Assembly (NCBI RefSeq): GCF_011064285.1
Contig: NZ_CP049332.1
Coordinates: forward strand, 868,001 to 932,000
Direction: 5' to 3'
DNA length: 64,000 nt
From: Vibrio ziniensis
Lineage (GTDB): Bacteria > Pseudomonadota > Gammaproteobacteria > Enterobacterales > Vibrionaceae
How positions within the stretch are numbered: the first letter of the stretch is position 1; the number at the start of each line of letters is the position of its first letter. Positions 57,605 through 64,000 of the stretch are shown one piece after another. The position numbers and the translations under genes were made by a program. Below the pieces are notes generated by a model that had not been told where the DNA came from, did not search any database, and worked only from the letters and a program-made list of their open reading frames with translations.

Positions 57605-59242
57605 ATGAGAGAGCAGTTGTTAACAGTATTAGTTCGTTATTTTCCTTTTATGGTTTGGTTACCTCTAATTAATAAGGAAAATTTGAGAGCTGATTGTTTA
57701 GCCGGTTTGACAGGTGCTGTAATCGTAATGCCTCAGGGTGTGGCGTATGCAATGTTAGCAGGGCTTCCTCCTGAATATGGACTATACACAGCTATCATCC
57801 CAGCAATATTAGCTGCTTTATTTGGCTCCTCTCAACACCTGATTTCTGGGCCAACAGCAGCGTTGTCCATTATCGTGTTTAGCACAATTAGCCAGTTTGC
57901 TGATGCAGGAACATCACTCTATATCCAACTGTGCATCACGCTAACTTTCTGTGCCGGTACCGTGCAGTTACTCATGGGTTTGATGAGGATTGGTGCAGTA
58001 GTCAATTTCGTTTCCCATTCTGTAGTCATCGGTTTTACCGCAGGAGCTGCAGTTGTAATTTCTATTAGTCAGTTAAGGTATGCACTGGGATTAAATTATG
58101 CTTCAGCAAGCACAGCCATAGAAAATTTGTGGCGTGTGGCAACACATCTGCAGCATGTTCAAGTTTTCTCGGTGCTACTCGCTTTGGTAACAGTTGTTAG
58201 CTGTGTTGCCACAAAGCGCTTTTTTCCTAATATGCCGAACATGTTGACTGCAATGATGGCTTCAGTTGTTGCTGCTTTATTACTAACTGAAGGCGGTATT
58301 GATGTTGAGTATGTTGAGCAGATTCAAAGTACTACGGTAAAACTATCTTCACCTGATTTAGATATTAAGTTAGTCAAAGAGTTGTTGGGAGGAATCTTAG
58401 CGGTTGCTTTGTTAGGTTTGGTTGAAGCTATTTCAATTGGTAGAGCTGTAGCTTTAAAATCTAAACAACGTATAGATAGTAATCAAGAATTCATTGGACA
58501 GGGGATATCAAACGTCGTAGGTGCATTTTTCTCCTGTTATATGTCATCAGGATCATTTACCCGTAGTGGTGTGAACTATAGCAGCGGCGCGAAATCACCA
58601 CTAGCTGCTGTGTTTGCTGGTTTAATATTGCTTTTGATGATGCCTATTATGGTCGAGTATATCCACTACATACCTTTAGCTGGCATGGGTGGAATTCTAT
58701 TGGTAGTGGCTTACAACCTTGTTGATGTACAACACATACGTTCAATAATGCAACAAGATAAGAAAGAGTCTGTGATTTTAATTGCCACTTTTTTAGCCGC
58801 TCTCTTCCTTCATTTAGAACTGTCGATTTATGTTGGCATCACGATGTCTATGTTCTTTTATCTGCGAAGAACTTCACGACCAGTAGTAGATAAAGTTGAC
58901 CTTAGTGAGCTGGGTTTTAGTGAAGAAGATCGACTCAATACTCAAGTAGTCAGAATCAACGGTTCTATCTACTTCGGGTGTGTCGCTCACCTACATAATG
59001 AACTGGATGCCATCAACGCTAAGAGGCTGATTATTTTGGGGCGAGGAATCAACTTTGTTGACCATCTCGGTGTACAAATGCTGGCTGAAGTTGCTACACA
59101 AGATGATCGAGAAGTCTATTTTTGCCATTTCAAAGCGAACGCTAAACAAGCCATGCTCCTTGGTTCTCCATACTTCAAAGAATCCCATTTTTATGAACAT
59201 TTATCTTCACTACCAATAGGGTGGGGAGTGGTTTCTTGCTAA
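57605..59242 (+). CDS. SulP-family anion permease with STAS domain
   Basis: This 545-residue inner-membrane transporter has the SulP signature AGLTGAVIVMPQGVAYAMLAGLPPEYGLYTAI in parts near residue 35, LFGSSQHLISGPTAALSI near 75, about twelve helices and a cytoplasmic STAS domain (about 440-545; VVRINGSIYFGCVAHLHNEL). The ATG at 57605 follows AGAGA. The frame is open further upstream through the tandem repeat but lacks family sequence there. Typical substrates are sulfate or bicarbonate. Next to genes for an oligosaccharide that may be sulfated, sulfate movement is the simplest idea (inference). Confidence 0.88.
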   Translation: MREQLLTVLVRYFPFMVWLPLINKENLRADCLAGLTGAVIVMPQGVAYAMLAGLPPEYGLYTAIIPAILAALFGSSQHLISGPTAALSIIVFSTISQFADAGTSLYIQLCITLTFCAGTVQLLMGLMRIGAVVNFVSHSVVIGFTAGAAVVISISQLRYALGLNYASASTAIENLWRVATHLQHVQVFSVLLALVTVVSCVATKRFFPNMPNMLTAMMASVVAALLLTEGGIDVEYVEQIQSTTVKLSSPDLDIKLVKELLGGILAVALLGLVEAISIGRAVALKSKQRIDSNQEFIGQGISNVVGAFFSCYMSSGSFTRSGVNYSSGAKSPLAAVFAGLILLLMMPIMVEYIHYIPLAGMGGILLVVAYNLVDVQHIRSIMQQDKKESVILIATFLAALFLHLELSIYVGITMSMFFYLRRTSRPVVDKVDLSELGFSEEDRLNTQVVRINGSIYFGCVAHLHNELDAINAKRLIILGRGINFVDHLGVQMLAEVATQDDREVYFCHFKANAKQAMLLGSPYFKESHFYEHLSSLPIGWGVVSC

Positions 59243-59307
59243 CGGACTGGGGCGGAAAAGTTTGTCTGAAAGAATTTTTACACGGTATAGAAGGATATTG
59301 AGTCATT

Positions 59308-60357
59308 ATGAAAGCAACTCAATTTGATGAAATTGAGCACCCTCATCGCCGCTACAATCCTTTAGTAGGTGAGTGGGTTCTTGTGTCTCCACATCGAGCG
59401 AAACGACCGTGGAGTGGTCAGCAGGAAGCGCCTGCGCTTGAGGTTTCATTGAGTTATGAAAAATCATGTTTCTTATGCGCTGGAAACGAGCGTGTAAGCG
59501 GTGATGTAAACCCAAACTACACTGGCACATTCGTATTTAAAAACGACTTTGCTGCTTTGACAGGTGATACACCAGCTAAAGAGATAAATGACGATCCTCT
59601 ATTCAAACTGCATAGTGCGAGAGGAGAAAGCCGAGTCATCTGTTTTTCTCCGGATCATAGTCGTACATTAGCCGAGCTCACGCACCAAGAAATAGAACAA
59701 GTCATCGAAACTTGGATTAGTGAGACTAACAGCTTAAGCAAGCATTATCCATGGGTGCAGATTTTTGAGAATAAAGGAGAAACCATGGGATGCTCTCAGC
59801 CACATCCTCATGGACAAATCTGGGCAAACAGTTTCATTCCTACCTTGGTTAGCAAGAAAGATCAGCTTCAAGCAGAGTATTTCAGTAAGCATCATTCCCC
59901 GCTATTACATGACTACGTCCATCGCGAATTACGGCATAAAGAACGTGTTGTTGTTGAAACTGAGCATTGGGTTGTTGTAGTACCGTATTGGGCGAGTTGG
60001 CCTTTTGAAACCCTTGTGCTGCCAAAACACAAAGTGAGTAGAATTACTGAGCTTTCTTCTCAACAAAAGTCTGATCTATCTATTGCTTTAAAAGAGATCA
60101 CAATCCGCTATGACAACTTGTTTCAATGCTCTTTTCCGTACTGTATGGGATGGCATGGCGCACCATTTTCACTAATTGAAAACAGTGAGCATTGGCAAGT
60201 GCATGCCTCATTTCTTCCACCTTTGCTACGTAGTGCAACCGTTAGAAAATTCATGGTTGGTTATGAGATGTTTGCCGAGTCTCAGCGAGATTTAACGCCA
60301 GAGCAAGCTGCAGAAAAGTTGCGTGTTGTCAGTGCTGCCCACTATCGCGAGAAGTAA
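59308..60357 (+). CDS. galT: galactose-1-phosphate uridylyltransferase
   Basis: This 349-residue enzyme exchanges galactose-1-phosphate with UDP-glucose. [23 protein letters not shown] at the start (shown in parts), [18 protein letters not shown] near 52 (zinc-type Cys pair), [19 protein letters not shown] near 150 with the nucleophilic His-Pro-His, and [11 protein letters not shown] near 275 are conserved. It lies 65 nt after the SulP gene and 39 nt before the GH88 gene. There is no galK or galE beside it. The GH112 phosphorylase two genes on yields Gal-1-P directly, so a kinase is not needed. Confidence 0.95.
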   Translation: MKATQFDEIEHPHRRYNPLVGEWVLVSPHRAKRPWSGQQEAPALEVSLSYEKSCFLCAGNERVSGDVNPNYTGTFVFKNDFAALTGDTPAKEINDDPLFKLHSARGESRVICFSPDHSRTLAELTHQEIEQVIETWISETNSLSKHYPWVQIFENKGETMGCSQPHPHGQIWANSFIPTLVSKKDQLQAEYFSKHHSPLLHDYVHRELRHKERVVVETEHWVVVVPYWASWPFETLVLPKHKVSRITELSSQQKSDLSIALKEITIRYDNLFQCSFPYCMGWHGAPFSLIENSEHWQVHASFLPPLLRSATVRKFMVGYEMFAESQRDLTPEQAAEKLRVVSAAHYREK

Positions 60358-60396
60358 TTCTGAGTTTTTAATCAAAATCTAACAAGAGTGTTTTCT

Positions 60397-61566
60397 ATGA
60401 CCGAGAAAGTCTTTCTACGTCCTTTGCCGGAAGCATTAGACGAACAAAGTGTAATGAATCATTTGCCAATTGTTGTTGAGGCGATACGTCGCAACATTCC
60501 AAAAATAGGTGAGCGTAACCCTAAGATCGGCACAGCATCATACCAATGGCTTTATTGCGACCAATTTGATTGGGTTTCGTCGTTCTGGACTGGAGAACTA
60601 TGGTTAAGTTATCAAATGACAGGCCATGAGGTATTTAAAAACAGTGCAAAACTACGTAAGAGTTACTTTTCTAACATGCTGCTCGATCCATTCTGGCTCG
60701 ATCATGATTTGGGGTTTCAGTTCAGCTTAAGCTGTGTTGCAGATTACAAACTGACGGGAGATGAAGAATCAAAAATGATGGCGTTAAGAGCTGCTGATCA
60801 TTTGGTTCATCGCTTCAGGAAAATAGGTGGATATATTGTGGCGTGGAACGACACTCATCCATTAGGTCCTGAAGTGACGTTAGGTAAATCAATCATTGAT
60901 TCTTTACAAAATACGGCACTGTTATTTTGGGCCTCTGAAATTACAGGTACTCCGGTTTATGCTAATGCCGCTAAGCGTCATTGTGAAACACTGGCGAAGA
61001 ATATCGTTCGTGATGATTTTTCTACCTATCACTCATTTAATTTCGACCCAATCACTCAGCAACCATTAAAAGGCGAAACTTTCCAAGGCTATGCGGATGC
61101 TTCTTGTTGGGCTCGTGGTCAGTCTTGGGCCATTCATGGCTTTGCTCAGACGTATCTATATACAGGGGATGAGCAATTTCTAACATTGGCCAAGAAGCTA
61201 GCTAAATACGCGACCGATCATATCACTAACGATGGCGTTCCAGTTTGGGATTACTTACTTCCTGAGCATGAAATTCAGTACAAAGACAGCTCGGCAGGTT
61301 CCATTACTGCCGCGGGTCTTCTGCTTATCGCTCAATGTATTGAAGATGCCGATGAAGCAAAAATGTATAGAGACTGGGGATTGTATTTGCTTCAAGGTCT
61401 AATGAAACAGTGTGATTTAACACTCAATGACGGTGCACTTGGTTTACTGGCTAATGGCGCTTCTTTTGTCAAAGTAGGGCTATGTGACAACATGCTTCCT
61501 TACGGTGATTATTACTACCTCGAAGCGTTAATGCGTGCCAATGGATATCAGAATTTCTTCTGGTAA
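60397..61566 (+). CDS. GH88 unsaturated uronyl (glucuronyl) hydrolase
   Basis: This 389-residue (alpha/alpha)6-barrel enzyme hydrates the C4=C5 double bond of 4-deoxy-hex-4-enuronosyl oligosaccharides left by polysaccharide lyases, freeing the rest of the sugar. The two family Asp residues are visible: Asp104 in LDHDLGF and Asp168 in SIIDSLQNTALLFWAS. CWARGQSWAIHGFAQTY (237-253) and KDSSAGSITAAGLL (296-309) match the unsaturated glucuronyl hydrolase pattern. No signal peptide, so it is cytosolic and acts on imported oligosaccharides. ATG 60397 is preferred over a GTG at 60388. No lyase gene is in the window. GH105-type specificity cannot be excluded. Confidence 0.87.
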   Translation: MTEKVFLRPLPEALDEQSVMNHLPIVVEAIRRNIPKIGERNPKIGTASYQWLYCDQFDWVSSFWTGELWLSYQMTGHEVFKNSAKLRKSYFSNMLLDPFWLDHDLGFQFSLSCVADYKLTGDEESKMMALRAADHLVHRFRKIGGYIVAWNDTHPLGPEVTLGKSIIDSLQNTALLFWASEITGTPVYANAAKRHCETLAKNIVRDDFSTYHSFNFDPITQQPLKGETFQGYADASCWARGQSWAIHGFAQTYLYTGDEQFLTLAKKLAKYATDHITNDGVPVWDYLLPEHEIQYKDSSAGSITAAGLLLIAQCIEDADEAKMYRDWGLYLLQGLMKQCDLTLNDGALGLLANGASFVKVGLCDNMLPYGDYYYLEALMRANGYQNFFW

Positions 61567-61593
61567 TTCTTCACTGACATTTTCTTAGTTCAT

Positions 61594-61611
61594 GCGGGTA
61601 AATGTGCCCGC
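61594..61611 (+). other. intercistronic hairpin before the GH112 gene
   Basis: GCGGG/CCCGC with an 8-nt loop, no T tract, sits 26 nt before the GH112 start. It is probably an mRNA-processing or stability element, not a terminator. Confidence 0.4.
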
Positions 61612-61636
61612 GGATTTAACGTTTTGGAGTTTTAGA

Positions 61637-63823
61637 ATGAAACAGGTTTCGGCAACCAAGGGGCACATGACTTTGCCAGTTGAGGTTGGTCAAGAAGAAG
61701 TCGTATTAGATTTGTACCAACGCTGGCACGCTGACGCTCTGCGAGACAGCGATGGTACGACAATGCCTGAGTCGCTAGCGGAGCAAGATAGTGATATTTA
61801 CTCTGTAGTGTGCTTGGTTCGCGCTGATCAGCAATTTGCCAATCAACATCCTGAGTATCTGCATCGTAAGTATTTGATGTCATTTCCAGTAACAGCCATG
61901 GCTGAAACGCTAACTATTCAGCCTCTTGATGGCTATAGTAAAGACAAATACGAGCTAGATAACGACAGCGACCCTAAGTGCTGGTGGGAAGTGCGAAATC
62001 GTACTACCAACACCGTTATAGATGAAGAATTGTGGCAATTTGATTCGGCGACTCAGCAAGTAACTATCCAACAAGCGGAGCCATATCACGAGTACACGGT
62101 GACGTTTATGGCTCGTCAGGTGTGGGACAGTGTCTCAATGTACAATGCATTAACTAACGATTGGAAAGGACCACGAATTAAGAGCTTGGATCCCTACCAT
62201 CCAGAGTGCCGTGCACATTTGATTCAACACTTCGCCCGTTGGTTGAATGAGCATCCAAAAACCACAGTCGTTCGTTTTACCACTTTTGCTTTTTTGTTCG
62301 TGATTGATACTGGTGAACAAAATCAGGATATTTACCGGGATTGGACGGGCTATGGTGAAACCGTAAGCCCACGAGCACTAGAAGATTTTGAAAAGCGTTT
62401 TGGTTATCGATTGACGCCAGAAGATTTCGTGGATGCAGGTTATTACAACGGTACATACAAAGCACCTTCTCAGCGTTACCAAGATTGGATGACATTTGTG
62501 CAAGAGTTTGTTGTTGATTTTGCTGCTGAGCTCGTGAAAATGGCGCACGAAAATGGGAAGAAAACAGCGATGTTCCAAGGTGACCACTGGATTGGAACCG
62601 AACCTTACCTTGAGAGCTACCAAAAAATTGGTCTTGATATCAATATCGGTGCCGTTGAAGACGGGGTTGCACTACGCCGTCTAACTGATTCTACGGGAGA
62701 ACAGACACGTGAAGCGCGTTTCTATCCTTATTTTTTCCCTGATGTCTTTCGCGAAGGAAATGACCCAGTCGTTGAGTCGATGTCTAACTGGGTCAAAATA
62801 CGCCGAGCTATGTTACAAAAGCCGCTGGATAGAATTGGCTACGGTGGATACCTTTCGCTCGCAAATAATTTTCCGAATTTTGTTGACCATGTTACTGACA
62901 TATCGAAGGAATTTGGGGATTATTTGCAAAATACTCAAGGTACTGAGTCGCAAAAGTTACCGGGAAAAGTCGCAGTTTTAAGTGCTTGGGGTAAGTCTCG
63001 CAGTTGGCTGCAAAACCAAGCACGCGACCAACGTTTTTATGTCCCACCGCGCCCAGATGTGATGGAATTTGTGGGTAATAATTTGTTGGAATGTTTGGCT
63101 GGTTTACCATTCGACGTTGAGTTCATTAGCTTTGATGACATCATTCAAAATGGCATTGGTGAGGATGTTAAAGTGATTATCAATACGGGTGATGCAAACT
63201 CTGCATGGAGCGGAGCTGATTGCTGGGATAACAGTGATGTTCTGGTGGCTTTGCGTAAATTTGTCGGTCAAGGTGGTGGTCTGCTAGGAGTATGTGACCC
63301 ATCAGCATTCCAGAAAAATGGCCGTTATTTCCAACTCGGAGATGTCTTTGGGTTGGAAAAAGAGACCGCATTAACCATGGGGCGTGTTGCTATGCCTCTT
63401 TCTATCTCGAAAGATCACTATCTTAGCCAGTTCGTTACAGATGAGCTCGATTTTGGCAATCCAAGCTATGTTTATCCGCAGGCGACTGATATTGCTGTGC
63501 TGGCAGCACAAGGGCAACACTTAGCGCTCACTGCTCGTAATTATGGCAAAGGGCGCTCAGTGTATATGGGAAACCTATTATTCAATATGAAGAACGCGCG
63601 TCTGTTACAACATGTGTTGATATGGTTAAGTAGTAATGAAACACAGCATCATGTATGGCTATCAGACCACCCATTTGTGGATGTTGCTTATTACCCTAAA
63701 ACAGGAAAAGTGACAGCAGTGAACTACTCTAGTGAGCCTCAGACTCTGACTGTTCGTAATACAGATGGTGAGTTGGTGGATATTAGGTTAGCAAGCTATG
63801 AGTGGAAGTGGATTTCCCACTAA
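61637..63823 (+). CDS. GH112 1,3-beta-galactosyl-N-acetylhexosamine phosphorylase
   Basis: This 728-residue cytosolic enzyme phosphorolyses a beta-galactoside to alpha-galactose-1-phosphate and the free acceptor sugar. RFTTFAFLFVIDTGEQNQDIYRDWTGYG near 213 (in parts), FQGDHWIGTEPY near 313 with Asp316 the probable general acid, and the glutamine-amidotransferase-like middle domain (KVAVLSAWGKSRSW, then GGGLLGVCDPSAFQ) are the GH112 layout. A homologue from Vibrio vulnificus has been described as a lacto-N-biose-type phosphorylase (recall). GH112 also includes galactosyl-rhamnose phosphorylases, so the acceptor (GlcNAc, GalNAc or Rha) is not fixed by sequence. ATG 61637 follows GGAG at 9 nt. 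A MITE-like element starts on the last base of the stop codon. Confidence 0.9.
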   Translation: MKQVSATKGHMTLPVEVGQEEVVLDLYQRWHADALRDSDGTTMPESLAEQDSDIYSVVCLVRADQQFANQHPEYLHRKYLMSFPVTAMAETLTIQPLDGYSKDKYELDNDSDPKCWWEVRNRTTNTVIDEELWQFDSATQQVTIQQAEPYHEYTVTFMARQVWDSVSMYNALTNDWKGPRIKSLDPYHPECRAHLIQHFARWLNEHPKTTVVRFTTFAFLFVIDTGEQNQDIYRDWTGYGETVSPRALEDFEKRFGYRLTPEDFVDAGYYNGTYKAPSQRYQDWMTFVQEFVVDFAAELVKMAHENGKKTAMFQGDHWIGTEPYLESYQKIGLDINIGAVEDGVALRRLTDSTGEQTREARFYPYFFPDVFREGNDPVVESMSNWVKIRRAMLQKPLDRIGYGGYLSLANNFPNFVDHVTDISKEFGDYLQNTQGTESQKLPGKVAVLSAWGKSRSWLQNQARDQRFYVPPRPDVMEFVGNNLLECLAGLPFDVEFISFDDIIQNGIGEDVKVIINTGDANSAWSGADCWDNSDVLVALRKFVGQGGGLLGVCDPSAFQKNGRYFQLGDVFGLEKETALTMGRVAMPLSISKDHYLSQFVTDELDFGNPSYVYPQATDIAVLAAQGQHLALTARNYGKGRSVYMGNLLFNMKNARLLQHVLIWLSSNETQHHVWLSDHPFVDVAYYPKTGKVTAVNYSSEPQTLTVRNTDGELVDIRLASYEWKWISH

Positions 63824-63988
63824 TACCATTCTGGAAAATTTCCTGATCAGTGAATGGGCGTCGATAAGTAAACCCTCCGAGCCATGGATGGCTCGGCGGA
63901 GATTCAGGGACGAATGAATGCGCGTTTGACGCCCATTCGTTGCTCGCCGATGCTCAGTCTGATCATATTTTTATCTAGGATATGGTAT
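63823..63988. repeat. MITE-like palindromic repeat, copy 2
   Basis: This 166-bp copy is nearly identical to the one at 54629-54797, with ends ATACCAT/ATGGTAT, the central hairpin CCGAGCCAT-GG-ATGGCTCGG, and inverted arms GAATGGGCGTC/GACGCCCATTC that are better preserved here than in copy 1. Its first base is the last base of the GH112 stop codon (TAA at 63821-63823). Confidence 0.87.
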
Positions 63989-64000
63989 AAGTCATCTAGA

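Overview
The window looks like chromosomal DNA of a Vibrio, probably of the Harveyi/Vulnificus-type group. This is inferred from gene content and gene order (methyl-accepting proteins, zwf-pgl-gnd, proVWX next to speA-speB, a GH112 galactosyl-HexNAc phosphorylase) and from protein motifs. No search was run, so the genus is an inference. About fifty protein genes fill most of the window. No rRNA, tRNA or CRISPR was seen.

Layout. 1-2670: a divergent histidine-utilisation pair, hutG (cut by the window edge) against hutF-hutD, with HutC-type TGTATATACA palindromes between them. 2677-9776: single genes, namely a DUF4282 membrane protein, a LeuE-type exporter, a Fur-box-preceded metal-chelate binding protein, a YeaE-type aldo/keto reductase, a chemoreceptor, a GNAT acetyltransferase and a GhrB-type reductase. 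10378-22154: a complete hexarate (galactarate/glucarate) catabolic island, garD, tctC, a divergent MFS gene, tctB-tctA, gudD, garL, garR, garK and the regulator cdaR. Together these import galactarate or glucarate, dehydrate both to the same keto-deoxy acid, cleave it to pyruvate plus tartronate semialdehyde, reduce that to glycerate and phosphorylate it.

22417-37344: a DUF6279 lipoprotein, two tandem paralogous chemoreceptors of identical length, a small secreted protein, the pentose-phosphate operon zwf-pgl-gnd, a large Cache/GAF/HD-GYP protein with a long insertion inside its HD-GYP domain, ycdX, cytochrome b562, an intact IS200-type insertion sequence and a Fur-box region. 37345-52545: a PepSY membrane protein with a His/Met-rich loop, mgtE, a glycine-betaine importer proVWX plus a MarR regulator, speA-speB, and an Lrp regulator divergent from a PLP lyase and a polar amino-acid ABC importer.

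52573-64000: a YidE transporter, a ketopantoate-reductase-like gene, a porin, and then a sugar-utilisation operon of SulP permease, galT, a GH88 unsaturated uronyl hydrolase and a GH112 phosphorylase. This operon is the most interesting part of the window. It pairs removal of an unsaturated uronic acid with phosphorolysis of a galactoside, feeds galactose-1-phosphate to its own GalT, and is preceded by a heptanucleotide tandem repeat that could be phase variable. Two copies of a 166-169 bp palindromic MITE-like element lie in this part of the window, each overlapping the stop codon of a neighbouring gene by one base.
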